Below, one piece after another: positions 15,558-23,885 of a stretch of DNA of 51,637 bases. Position numbers and translations under genes: made by a program. The DNA is from Ruminococcus sp. (GTDB lineage: Bacteria > Bacillota > Clostridia > Oscillospirales > Ruminococcaceae): the NCBI RefSeq assembly GCF_016287535.1, contig NZ_JAEFAJ010000022.1:1-51637 (forward strand), written 5' to 3'. The stretch's first letter is position 1. The number at the start of each line of letters is the position of its first letter. Under the pieces are notes generated by a model. The model was not told the DNA's origin and ran no database searches. It saw nothing but the letters and a program-made list of their open reading frames with translations.

Positions 15558-16910
15558 TCAAAGATATCTTACGAAAAGATATACCGTTGATATACCGAGA
15601 ACTATAACTGTTGCGGGAGCAAGGCGTCTGCAGTATCTGCCCCAGCCGATAGGATAGCCGTTTTTCTGAGCTACAGATGTACCTACGACATTAGCGGAAG
15701 CTCCTATAGGAGTAGCGCTGCCGCCGATATCCGTACCCATAGCCAGCGCCCATGCGAGAGTTGAGATAGGAACTCCCGAAGTCTCCGCAAGGCTCTGTAT
15801 GATAGGCACCATTGTCGCGGCAAATGGGATATTGTCCACGAAAGCGCTGGCGATAGCTGATACCCAGAGTATGATAGCAATCATGAGCATTACGTTTCCG
15901 CCGCTGATATTGCCGATGAAGTCTGCGATCTTTTTAAGTATGCCTGTTTCTTCAAGTCCGCTGACAACGATGAAAAGACCGATGAAGAACAGGAGGGTCT
16001 TGTAGTCGACCTTTTTAATTAGCTCCTTTGCGTGCTTTCCAAAGGCGATAAGGGTTATCGCAGCTATGAAAAGACCGATAGAAGCTACAGTCAGATGAGT
16101 TGTGGAATGAGTTACAAGGAGAATTACAGCAAGTCCGAAAATAATACAGCTTATAATGAAGTCTCTCTTGTTTGTGATAGCCTCTGAAGGCTCCGGGAAC
16201 TTGCTCATATCCACCGGCTCGTTCTTTCCGTTTGTTATTTCCTTGCGGAATGCGAAATACAGGAAGATAACTGACACAAGCAGTGATATTCCCGCACATA
16301 GACCTGTGTTTGAGAGGAAATCGAAGAATGAGAAGCCCAGTGACGTACCGATTATGATGTTCGGGGGGTCTCCGCACATTGTTGCCGAACCGCCTAAGTT
16401 CGCGCAGAATATCTCAGAGAGTATCATAGGTACGGGATTGAATTTGAGAAGAGATGCGAGCTCGATCGTAACGGCTGCAAGGAACATGATAACGGTGATA
16501 CTGTCAATGAACATTGAGAGTACAGCCGCCATTATCATGAAAGTGATGAATATGGGAACTGTCTTACACTTTACAAGGTAAGCGATCTTCATGCAGAGCC
16601 AGCGGAAAAAGCCTGCCTTAGCCATTCCCTCTACCATGACCATCATGCCTGCGATGAATAATATCGTCGCCCAGTTTATGCCCTTGCTCTCGCTTTCCGT
16701 GACCTGATACCAGAACTCTTTGGTAGCAAAGCCCTTCAGTGCGAGGGTATCCATTATTGCGGTACCGCTGTGCATACAAATACCGAATACGACAACGAGA
16801 GTGAGCAGTCCGCTGCCGAGTGTGACGTAGTGCCGTTCGATCTTGTCGAGAACTATCATAATGAACATTCCGACAAAGATGACAACGGCAAAGATCTGTG
16901 CTGCTGACAT
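15558..16910 (-). CDS. ArsB/NhaD-superfamily ion transporter
   Basis: 450 residues with about eleven membrane helices. The signature SATMCGDPPNIIIGTSLGF and a second half-repeat signature GGSATPIGASANVVG place it in the ion transporter superfamily that includes arsenite pump ArsB, NhaD Na+/H+ antiporters and the P-protein. No arsR, arsC or arsA is nearby, so arsenite export is not supported; sodium or a dicarboxylate-like anion are alternatives. CGGAGGT precedes the ATG. A structured leader with a terminator hairpin lies directly upstream. Confidence 0.88.
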   Translation of the reverse strand: MSAAQIFAVVIFVGMFIMIVLDKIERHYVTLGSGLLTLVVVFGICMHSGTAIMDTLALKGFATKEFWYQVTESESKGINWATILFIAGMMVMVEGMAKAGFFRWLCMKIAYLVKCKTVPIFITFMIMAAVLSMFIDSITVIMFLAAVTIELASLLKFNPVPMILSEIFCANLGGSATMCGDPPNIIIGTSLGFSFFDFLSNTGLCAGISLLVSVIFLYFAFRKEITNGKNEPVDMSKFPEPSEAITNKRDFIISCIIFGLAVILLVTHSTTHLTVASIGLFIAAITLIAFGKHAKELIKKVDYKTLLFFIGLFIVVSGLEETGILKKIADFIGNISGGNVMLMIAIILWVSAIASAFVDNIPFAATMVPIIQSLAETSGVPISTLAWALAMGTDIGGSATPIGASANVVGTSVAQKNGYPIGWGRYCRRLAPATVIVLGISTVYLFVRYL

Positions 16911-16922
16911 ATTTACCTCCGG

Positions 16923-17022
16923 AAAAACGGCGGTGCCTGCCGCCGTGATAAGATCCCTGCATATGCAGGAAGATAAGCACGCATCAGCGTGCGGTTGAAC
17001 GTGTCCTGCGTTAAATCAATCA
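16923..17022 (-). promoter_or_regulatory. Structured leader with terminator hairpin before the transporter gene
   Basis: On the minus strand the ~110-base leader forms, in order, a CCTG...CAGG pairing (17014-17027 region), GCACGC/GCGTGC (16977-16992), the palindrome CCTGCATATGCAGG (16956-16969) and a GC-rich stem CGGCGG/CCGCCG (16928-16945) followed at once by T5 and then the ribosome site. A terminator placed just ahead of the start codon is the plan of a riboswitch or attenuator. I do not recognise a known class. Confidence 0.65.
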
Positions 17023-17028
17023 ACAGGA

Positions 17029-17057
17029 ATTATAGCATAATTGAAACGCTAATTCAA
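17029..17057 (-). promoter_or_regulatory. Promoter of the ArsB/NhaD-type transporter
   Basis: Minus strand TTGAAT (17052-17057), 17 bases, TATAAT (17029-17034). Start near 17022. Confidence 0.8.
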
Positions 17058-17156
17058 GACAATTTTTGTTTTTTTTGGTATAAAGTTGAATTTTGGGAAA
17101 AACAGCTCTCATTTGTCAAATATGCCGGGTATTTTTGGTGAGAGTGTCGAGAGGTC

Positions 17157-17185
17157 TTGCAAAGCGTCATAATATGTGGTATAAT
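17157..17185 (+). promoter_or_regulatory. Promoter of the Na+/Ca2+ exchanger gene
   Basis: TTGCAA (17157-17162), 17 bases, TATAAT (17180-17185), ending about 80 bases before the ATG. It is divergent from the transporter promoter at 17029-17057; the gap between holds nothing else I recognise. Confidence 0.75.
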
Positions 17186-17267
17186 AATATAAGCGGTTGC
17201 GGAGCAGAAGAGCCTGTTTCACGTTCTTTTGAACCGCACATTTGAGACCGCTGTTAGGAGAAGGATA

Positions 17268-18206
17268 ATGCTGAAATATATACTGCTTGTGGGCGGATTT
17301 GTACTGCTCATAAAGGGAGCCGACTTCTTTGTTGACGGAAGCTCGGCTGTCGCAAAGAGACTTAAAGTCCCTTCACTTATTATAGGCATGACGATAGTTG
17401 CCATGGGGACAAGCCTTCCTGAGACATCAGTCAGCGTAAGTGCTTCGGTGCTCGGAAAGAACGACCTTGCAATAAGCAATGCCGTGGGGTCGAATATATT
17501 CAACCTCATGGTGGTCTGCGGAGTCTGTGCGGTGCTGTGTCCTATGGTGATAGGAAAGGAAACTCTTAAAAAGGATCTGCCTTTTTCGGTGATAGTTGCA
17601 GGAGTTCTTCTCGCTCTCGGTTCGTTCACGGGAGTTGTGGAAAGGTGGGGCGGTATCGTACTGCTGATGCTTTTTGCTTTTTTCCTGTACATGATGATAA
17701 GCTCGGCAAAAAAAGCCCGTGACGCCGGAAACAGTACCGACGAGGACGAGTATAAGATAATGCCGGTATGGCAGTGCTTGCTCTTTATAACCGGCGGCGG
17801 AGCTGCGATAGCAGCCGGCGGAAAAATGGTAGTCGAGGGAGCTTCGGATATTGCCCGTGCATTCGGAATGTCCGACAACCTTATCGGAATGACGATAGTC
17901 GCTCTCGGAACAAGTCTCCCGGAGCTCGTGACATCGATTGTTGCAGCACGTAAGGGAGAGGTGGATATGGCGCTGGGAAATGTCGTCGGCTCGAATATAT
18001 TCAATATACTTTTCGTGCTCGGTATCGCAGCTACTATATCGCCTGTCGCTTTCACCATGAAGAATACTGTGGATACGCTGGCCCTTATAGCCATGAGTCT
18101 TCTCGTCCTTATGCTCTGCGCTCCGAAAAAGAAGCTGGTGCGCTGGCACGGAGCTCTCATGCTGGCGATATATGCGGGGTATACGACTTACTTGTTCATG
18201 AGATAA
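17268..18206 (+). CDS. Na+/Ca2+ antiporter, CaCA family (YrbG-like)
   Basis: 312 residues with ten predicted membrane helices in two inverted halves. Each half carries the alpha-repeat: GTSLPETSVSVSASVLG...AVGSNIFN and GTSLPELVTSIVAARKG...VVGSNIFN. The conserved acidic residues that bind calcium are present in both. AGGAGAAGG precedes ATG 17268, which I prefer to upstream TTG. It would export calcium, or another divalent cation, against sodium or protons. The next gene follows after 13 bases. Confidence 0.93.
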   Translation: MLKYILLVGGFVLLIKGADFFVDGSSAVAKRLKVPSLIIGMTIVAMGTSLPETSVSVSASVLGKNDLAISNAVGSNIFNLMVVCGVCAVLCPMVIGKETLKKDLPFSVIVAGVLLALGSFTGVVERWGGIVLLMLFAFFLYMMISSAKKARDAGNSTDEDEYKIMPVWQCLLFITGGGAAIAAGGKMVVEGASDIARAFGMSDNLIGMTIVALGTSLPELVTSIVAARKGEVDMALGNVVGSNIFNILFVLGIAATISPVAFTMKNTVDTLALIAMSLLVLMLCAPKKKLVRWHGALMLAIYAGYTTYLFMR

Positions 18207-18219
18207 AGGAGGAAGAGCT

Positions 18220-18579
18220 ATGCAGTGTACACAATGCGGTTCACAGGTAGGAGAAGGGGAGCGCTTCTGTCCTATCTGCCACGCTCCTGTTCCTAAGCTG
18301 TACAGGAATTCCCAGTTCCACGGACTTGTACCTCCGCAGAGCGGCGGTCAGGGCGAGCCCCCCGCAGATAACAGACCTGCCGAGGACGGCCTTGTCATAC
18401 TCTCGGTGCTGATACCGTTTTTAGGACTTATAATCGGCGCAATCTGTCTCGGCGGCACTGAAAAAAGAGCCGGCAGGACCTATATACTGCTTTCAGTGGT
18501 AAATCTCGCTTTGTGCGCAGGACTCATTATTCTGTTCGTTGTTCTTCCGCTGATCGTATTCAGCGGAGGCGTAAAGTAA
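18220..18579 (+). CDS. Zinc-ribbon membrane protein, unknown function
   Basis: 119 residues. A zinc ribbon opens the protein (CTQCGSQVGEGERFCPIC, two CxxC pairs), followed by a Pro/Gly-rich stretch and two hydrophobic helices (about 58-76 and 88-113). AAAGGAGG precedes the ATG. Co-transcribed with the exchanger. Such zinc-ribbon plus membrane proteins are common in Firmicutes and have no defined role. Confidence 0.85.
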   Translation: MQCTQCGSQVGEGERFCPICHAPVPKLYRNSQFHGLVPPQSGGQGEPPADNRPAEDGLVILSVLIPFLGLIIGAICLGGTEKRAGRTYILLSVVNLALCAGLIILFVVLPLIVFSGGVK

Positions 18580-18610
18580 GACGTCAGGACAGCGGCTGAA
18601 ATGTTAAATC

Positions 18611-18648
18611 AATACCGGCAGTTTGTTGATTGATCTGCCGGTATTTCT
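18611..18648 (+). terminator. Terminator of the exchanger operon
   Basis: AATACCGGCAG (18611-18621) pairs with CTGCCGGTATT (18635-18645); a short T stretch follows. Confidence 0.75.
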
Positions 18649-18817
18649 ATGAATATTAACGTATAATCGGCTGTAATATTGAATGTAAAAATTACCCGTT
18701 GTACACATCGACGGTAAACTGTGTGTAAAAACATTGGTAAATTATACTAAGCTACAAGAATTATGAATATTTTGTGAACTATGTCATTTACACAATGACT
18801 TTTTTTTTATAATGTGG

Positions 18818-19110
18818 TATAATAACATCAATTTTGAATTACATTACAGTATTGATCTTATATTAAAATGGGTAAAGTTTTTTGACATAATTGTATAACT
18901 TTTTTAAGTTGCAATATACAAGCATGGCTGGAATTTGACCCATTTTTGTGTTTATATAAAAAATATGGCTGCTTCTGTCCGTTTTCCCTTGACGGACAAG
19001 AACCATATGCGCAGTACGTTACTTTCTCAGAATAAACAGGATAAAGCTGGGTTTGGACAGATTATTTCCTTATGGAAAAACGTATCAATATTACTATGGG
19101 AGGATTTTTA
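18818..19110 (+). promoter_or_regulatory. Likely promoter and long leader of the secreted-protein operon
   Basis: A TATAAT at 18818-18823 with only a weak -35 (TGACTT, 16 bases upstream) is the best start; another TATAAT lies at 18808-18813. This gives a leader of about 280 bases. It is AT-rich at first, then contains a hairpin TGTCCGT/ACGGACA (about 18976-18998). I saw no known riboswitch core. The stretch 18650-18815 is AT-rich and holds no gene. Confidence 0.45.
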
Positions 19111-22100
19111 ATGAAAAACATGAGAAAAAATGCTGCAAAGAGAATAATTGCAAGCGCTCTTTCAGTGATCTCTGCAGCTGCCTGCTCTGTTCCTGCAGGT
19201 ACAGTTTTTTTTGCTGCAAATACAGCACTTGTCGCAAACGCTTCCTGCGACGTTGAAAATGCGATCAACTGCAGAGGAATAGTAAGAAATAATACGGCCG
19301 GTCTGATCAACTTCTATTACGACGGCGAAGTTGATCCCTTTGTGCTGTATCCCGGAGAAGAGAGCAAGCTCAACGGCGAGATCGTAAAAATAGCCGGCGA
19401 TGATGAGCTCGTTTTCCCTGAGGAGTGGGGCGATGTTTCCGAAGTTACCTCGATGGTATTCAGAAACAACAGATATGTGTATACCTTCAGCAACGAAAAG
19501 TACAACGACAATGAATACTTTTACCACACCGTCGGAACATTCAGGAGCAGAAACGAAGCCGTGGACAATGGCGACGGCACACATTCGGAGGAATCTGTTC
19601 AGAGCACGGCTCATACCATCACAAAGGTTTCCGACTGTGATATAAGCGTAAAGGAAAACGGTGCGTACAAGTTCGTTTATAACGAGAACAGCGGCTTATG
19701 GATAAACGACAACCGTCAGTGCGACAACACAGAGGCTTCAACTACATGGAACGTCACTGTTCCTTCAGGAAAGAATACCTATCTCCAGTTTATTTTATCG
19801 TCAGAGGGCCGCTGCGACAATCTCACCATCATGGTGGACGGAAGAGTGAAATATACCACCAGCGCAAAGGGTACAGGCGGTTTCGTAAGGATACCCGCCG
19901 GAAAGCATACAGTTACCGCTGTCTATGCAAAGGATGAGAGCGTGGCTGAGGGCTATGACTCAGCGTACCTCAGATTCGCAGACAGCTGTGATAAGTGCGG
20001 CTTTGCGGATTCAAAGAACATCATCTTCTTTGACAACAGCATTTATGACTACGCTGTGGAAGGCGGAGAGAGAAACACCGACAAGCTCCTTGGCGGAGAA
20101 TCCAAGACGGGCTACTGGACAGGCAGAAAGTTCACCATATATTCAAATACGCTCATGACTGTCGTTGATGCTGCCACATACAGAAACAGACCTGACGGTC
20201 TGACAGTAAAAAGGGAATTCGATAAGGATTCAAAGTTTACATACAATAACAGGGGCTACAAGTATAAGATGGAAATAGATATCGCTCCCGAAGTGTGCGG
20301 AATCTATGATATTGAGGTCGACGATACAAGAATGGAGCTCGTACCCAAAAAGGATTTCTATTACGACAGTAAGATAGAGCTCAGTGATTTCGATGTAAAA
20401 CTGTCCGACTGCTATGACGATTACTATCAGTCACAGTTTAAGGAAGCTTATGAAAATCAGAATCCCAAGACCTTTTTCTGGATCGAAAACGGCGACACGA
20501 ACCCCCGTACAGTTGATCTCAGACTTCAGATATACAGATTCCTCGGTGACAAGCAGAGTATGTTACGTACGATCGGTGTTACATGGGTCGGAGATAAAGA
20601 GGAAGTCTACGGAATTGCTGATATAATCATAAAGGAACGTGAGGTCGATGTAACTCCTCAGGTACACGATATAGAGTACGGACAGGCTTCATACCCGATC
20701 ACCTATACCCTCGAAGCCATGAACGGCGACAGAGGTGTTGTTGAGAAGGATATGCCTATCTATGCGACAGCTTTTGAGGAATGCAACCTCATATATGTGA
20801 ACGAGAACGGAACTGAGTTTACAGGCAGCAAGCCTGAGCCGGGCGTTTATATTCCCCGCTGGAGAGGCTCCTCATACATGGGAACATACCACTTCAATAT
20901 TGCTGAGGACGCTGCTGCAATAAATGTCACAAAGCCGCTTTCAGGCTGCAAGCTTACTGTGGCTAAGGACAGCGCCGACTATGACGGCGAACGCTGGTAC
21001 AGACCTTCTGTTTCACTGTATGACAGCGAACTGAAGAAGGAGCTCGTTGAGGGCAGGGATTTCGAGACAGTCCTTGAGGGCGAGGATAACCCTGAGGGCG
21101 GTATGACCCTTCACATAAACGGTATCGGCGCATACAGGGGCTCGCTGGAGCAGAAGTGGGATTTCAGCAAGAAGCCCGGTTACATGAATGTACTGAATTC
21201 AACAAAGACATATGACGGAAAAGATATTTCCGATATGTTTGAGGTATACGAGCCTGACAAGTGCGTGATAAAGTATTACTCCGGAGATAAGCTCCTCAGC
21301 GGCGCTCCTTCCGCAGCAGGCGTTTATGACGTAAAGGTATCGCTGAAGTCTGACAGCGAAGGCAAGCAGATCTCAGGCTGCACTCTCACTGTTGAAAAGA
21401 CAGAGGAAGAGACTGCAAAGGCAGTTATTGAAACAGTATCCGTTACATTCGGCGGCAGCCTCGGACTGAATTATTATATCACACTCAGTGACGATATAAA
21501 GAACGACGAAGGCGCTTATGCTGAATATACCATAAACGGCAATACAAAGAGACAGCTCGTTTCTGATACAGCTGTTGTAAACGGAAAGAACAAGTTTACC
21601 TGCCCTGTTTACGCTACCCAGACAGACGACAATATCAACTTCCGTATTTACAGCGGAAACGGCGAGCTTTATACTCTCCTTTCAAACAAGGGCGCTGACC
21701 TCACCGCAGACGGTTTCGATTACAGTGTCGGCAGATACATGAACGTAACAAAGAACAGCACAGACGCAAAGATGGCTGCTCTTGCCTCTGCTTCCATCGA
21801 CTACGGCGCAGCTGCAAAGAATTATTTTGACAGCTCCGCAAACAAGACAGTAAGCAGCGACGTTACCTCACTGAGCGCAGACGTGTTTGCTCCGTACATG
21901 GCATCACAGTCAGGCACGAAGCCTTCCGGCATTGAGGGTATTACACTTTCAGTAGTATTCGACGCTGACAATTCGCTCAGATTATACTACAAATACGCAG
22001 ACGGAGCAGACCCTTCAAAGTATACATACTTCATTGACAGCGAGAAGGCTGAGCTCCGGAAGAATGAAAAGGGATATTATCTTGAAGTTAAGAATATAGC

Positions 22101-22284
22101 AGCTGATAAGCTTGGTAAAGCTCATACATTCACGGTTCAGGATAGTACCGATACATATACTGTATCAGCAAGCGTTCTTTCGTACGCAGGTTCAATAGTT
22201 AAGATCAACGATACAAAAACACAGAATCTTGCAAAGGCATTATATCTTTATAATGAGAAAGCTATCGCTTACGCTGCCAAGTAA
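19111..22284 (+). CDS. Large secreted protein, no assigned function
   Basis: 1057 residues. Signal peptide to about residue 39 (Lys/Arg-rich start, then ALSVISAAACSV... ALVANA). GGGAGG lies 8 bases before ATG 19111. The mature protein is beta-rich: an N-terminal part with aromatic residues, a region around 120-270 resembling a carbohydrate-binding or adhesin sandwich, Ig/MBG-like parts around 500-760, and a C-terminal ~270-residue module starting near SVTFGGSLGLNYYITL of a type that, from memory, recurs in ruminococcal surface proteins. No dockerin, sortase motif or catalytic motif is visible. The small peptide gene follows after 22 bases without a terminator, so it heads that operon. Confidence 0.85.
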   Translation: MKNMRKNAAKRIIASALSVISAAACSVPAGTVFFAANTALVANASCDVENAINCRGIVRNNTAGLINFYYDGEVDPFVLYPGEESKLNGEIVKIAGDDELVFPEEWGDVSEVTSMVFRNNRYVYTFSNEKYNDNEYFYHTVGTFRSRNEAVDNGDGTHSEESVQSTAHTITKVSDCDISVKENGAYKFVYNENSGLWINDNRQCDNTEASTTWNVTVPSGKNTYLQFILSSEGRCDNLTIMVDGRVKYTTSAKGTGGFVRIPAGKHTVTAVYAKDESVAEGYDSAYLRFADSCDKCGFADSKNIIFFDNSIYDYAVEGGERNTDKLLGGESKTGYWTGRKFTIYSNTLMTVVDAATYRNRPDGLTVKREFDKDSKFTYNNRGYKYKMEIDIAPEVCGIYDIEVDDTRMELVPKKDFYYDSKIELSDFDVKLSDCYDDYYQSQFKEAYENQNPKTFFWIENGDTNPRTVDLRLQIYRFLGDKQSMLRTIGVTWVGDKEEVYGIADIIIKEREVDVTPQVHDIEYGQASYPITYTLEAMNGDRGVVEKDMPIYATAFEECNLIYVNENGTEFTGSKPEPGVYIPRWRGSSYMGTYHFNIAEDAAAINVTKPLSGCKLTVAKDSADYDGERWYRPSVSLYDSELKKELVEGRDFETVLEGEDNPEGGMTLHINGIGAYRGSLEQKWDFSKKPGYMNVLNSTKTYDGKDISDMFEVYEPDKCVIKYYSGDKLLSGAPSAAGVYDVKVSLKSDSEGKQISGCTLTVEKTEEETAKAVIETVSVTFGGSLGLNYYITLSDDIKNDEGAYAEYTINGNTKRQLVSDTAVVNGKNKFTCPVYATQTDDNINFRIYSGNGELYTLLSNKGADLTADGFDYSVGRYMNVTKNSTDAKMAALASASIDYGAAAKNYFDSSANKTVSSDVTSLSADVFAPYMASQSGTKPSGIEGITLSVVFDADNSLRLYYKYADGADPSKYTYFIDSEKAELRKNEKGYYLEVKNIAADKLGKAHTFTVQDSTDTYTVSASVLSYAGSIVKINDTKTQNLAKALYLYNEKAIAYAAK

Positions 22285-22306
22285 TATTTGAAAGAAGGTG
22301 TAACGA

Positions 22307-22414
22307 ATGGAAAAGTATATCGAGCCGGTTCTTGATGTTGTAGAATTCGACGCGGAAGATGTTATCACTGACAGCCCTCCTGAGGGAAAGCAGGTTGATC
22401 CTTTCGCTGGTTAA
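22307..22414 (+). CDS. 35-residue putative precursor peptide
   Basis: ATG 22307 to TAA 22412-22414, with AAGGTG upstream. The N-terminal half is acidic and conserved-looking (MEKYIEPVLDVVEFD, then EDVI), like leader regions bound by PqqD-type domains. The C-terminal half has Thr21, Ser23, two Pro and the ending PEGKQVDPFAG (25-35). It contains no Cys, so a lanthipeptide or sactipeptide is excluded. Position just before the kinase, PqqD, peptidase and exporter genes suggests it is their substrate. The downstream lipoprotein repeats the PEG-x3-DPF ending. Confidence 0.75.
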   Translation: MEKYIEPVLDVVEFDAEDVITDSPPEGKQVDPFAG

Positions 22415-22434
22415 TATTACAGATTAATTGTACA

Positions 22435-22468
22435 AAGAGGCACCATTCCTGAGGGAGCGGTGCTTCTT
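22435..22468 (+). terminator. Weak hairpin between the peptide and lipoprotein genes
   Basis: AAGAGGCACC (22435-22444) pairs with GGTGCTTCTT (22459-22468) with one G-T pair, followed only by TA. It could be a leaky terminator or a processing barrier that keeps peptide mRNA above that of the downstream enzymes. Confidence 0.5.
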
Positions 22469-22490
22469 TAGTAAAAGAGGTCATTCAGTA

Positions 22491-22859
22491 ATGAAAAGAT
22501 CATTGATCGCCGCAGCTGTTCTGACATTGCTTCTGACCGGCTGCGATACGGGAAAGAATAATCCTGCGGATAACGGCAGCGAAGCTGTTACGGAAAGCGT
22601 GACCGCTGCGCAGACCACTGAAACGTCTGCGGCAGCTGTGAGCAGCACCGCTGTTTCAGCGACAGTAGCAGGCACGACGGTCACGACTACGGCTGCAAAG
22701 GAAGAGGTCACTGAGACCACATCAGTAACACTTCCTGAAAACACCTCTGTCGTATATCAGGAGACTGAGGAGGCAGTATCAGCTCCTGAGACCGACGCAA
22801 GCGCTGAAAACAGCAGCGACGGCTCTCCGGAGGGAGAACTGCTGGATCCGTTTGAATAA
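22491..22859 (+). CDS. Small lipoprotein with Ser/Thr/Ala stalk and peptide-like tail
   Basis: 122 residues. Lipoprotein signal with lipobox LLTGC, Cys18 being the lipidated residue. Residues 25-95 are almost only Ala, Ser, Thr, Val and Glu, an extended stalk. The tail DGSPEGELLDPFE (110-122) aligns with the end of the 35-residue peptide: PEG, three residues, DPF. AGAGGTC precedes the ATG. The lipoprotein would sit on the outer face of the membrane with its tail pointing out. It may be a second substrate of the same enzymes, an immunity protein, or a carrier. Confidence 0.8.
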   Translation: MKRSLIAAAVLTLLLTGCDTGKNNPADNGSEAVTESVTAAQTTETSAAAVSSTAVSATVAGTTVTTTAAKEEVTETTSVTLPENTSVVYQETEEAVSAPETDASAENSSDGSPEGELLDPFE

Positions 22860-22884
22860 TGATAGATGCTTATGGAGCGAAAAA

Positions 22885-23619
22885 ATGTTTAGAGGGATAT
22901 ATAAGATCGCAGACAAGGTCATCGAGGTCAATTCGTTATATGAAGACGTCCATGACTACTGCAAAGATTATGCGTCCGCTGAAACGCCTGATTTTTCGGT
23001 CAGCATAACGCAGGCGGATATTGATTTTGAATATCAGCGCGAGCTGAGATGTGCGAAAGCCGAGGGAAGGGAACCTCTGAACTCGTCTGACGGATACCGT
23101 GAGGAGCTTGCGGTATACCGTAAGATAGCGGAAAAGATGCCGGATTATGATACAGTGCTGTTTCACGGCTCTGCTGTTGCGGTGGAGGGACAGTGCTTCC
23201 TGTTCACGGCAAAGTCAGGTACCGGCAAGTCAACTCATACAAGGCTTTGGCGCGAGTATTTCGGCGGCAGGGCTGTGATGGTGAACGACGACAAGCCGCT
23301 GATAAGGATAACAGAGAGCGGAGCGGTCGTATACGGTACGCCCTATGACGGAAAGCACAGGCTCAGCTGCAATATATCAGTGCCGCTGAAGGCGCTGTGC
23401 ATACTTATCCGGGGCGAAAAGAACAGGATAGTCAGGATAACAAAATCAGAGGCTTATGCAATGCTGCTGCAGCAGGTGTACCGCCCGCAGAGCACTGTAC
23501 AGATGGCAAAGACTCTGAGACTTATTGACCTGCTTGCCGAAAAGACAGGTCTTTACAGGTTGGAATGCAATATGGATATAGAAGCGGCTGAGGTCGCATA
23601 TAATGGAATGAAAGGGTGA
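22885..23619 (+). CDS. HPr-kinase-like protein of peptide-modification type
   Basis: 244 residues. The kinase core begins near residue 92: FHGSAVAVEGQCFLFTAKSG, Walker A AKSGTGKST with Lys115, and the HprK/PEPCK-type VNDDKPLIRI. No CBS or HPr-binding region of true HprK is seen, and length fits the short HprK-related proteins that accompany PqqD genes in lasso-type clusters, where one member phosphorylates the precursor's C-terminal Ser. ATG 22885 has GGAG upstream. The next start overlaps or nearly abuts its stop. Confidence 0.85.
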   Translation: MFRGIYKIADKVIEVNSLYEDVHDYCKDYASAETPDFSVSITQADIDFEYQRELRCAKAEGREPLNSSDGYREELAVYRKIAEKMPDYDTVLFHGSAVAVEGQCFLFTAKSGTGKSTHTRLWREYFGGRAVMVNDDKPLIRITESGAVVYGTPYDGKHRLSCNISVPLKALCILIRGEKNRIVRITKSEAYAMLLQQVYRPQSTVQMAKTLRLIDLLAEKTGLYRLECNMDIEAAEVAYNGMKG

Positions 23620-23624
23620 ACTCA

Positions 23625-23885
23625 ATGAAGCTCAACAAAGGATTTATAGCACATGACGACGGAAACGAGAAGCTTCTCGTCTCCACCGGCGCGTCAAAGT
23701 TTTCGGGACTTGTGAGAAGCAACGAAACAGCAGGCTTCATAATCAGCTGCCTTGAAAGTGAAACAACGGAAGCTGAAATAGTTGAAAAAATGCAGAAAAA
23801 GTATGACGGTCCTAAAGATGAGATGGAGCGCGATGTGAAGAATATAATCGCTCAGCTCAGAAAAATAGGGGCAATTGACGACTGA
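23625..23885 (+). CDS. PqqD-family peptide-binding protein (RRE)
   Basis: 86 residues, the usual size of free-standing PqqD domains. It has three predicted helices and a beta hairpin, with the family segment NETAGFIISCLESETTEAEI and the end MERDVKNIIAQLRKIGAID. In RiPP pathways this RRE fold binds the leader of the precursor and presents it to enzymes. I use ATG 23625 (AGGGTG upstream); a GTG at 23616 overlapping the kinase stop is possible. Its TGA overlaps the next ATG (TGATG). Confidence 0.88.
   Translation: MKLNKGFIAHDDGNEKLLVSTGASKFSGLVRSNETAGFIISCLESETTEAEIVEKMQKKYDGPKDEMERDVKNIIAQLRKIGAIDD

Noticed and set aside
15558..16910. Arsenic resistance operon
   Set aside because: Only the transporter superfamily matches; no arsR, arsC, arsA or arsD is present.
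17219..18160. Minus-strand 313-codon open frame over the exchanger gene
   Set aside because: Covers the same bases as a clear CaCA antiporter; Ser/Pro/Thr-rich antisense product.
18818..19110. c-di-GMP riboswitch in the long leader
   Set aside because: The conserved core (such as GGGACGCAAAGCC) is absent. I found none in the other leaders either.
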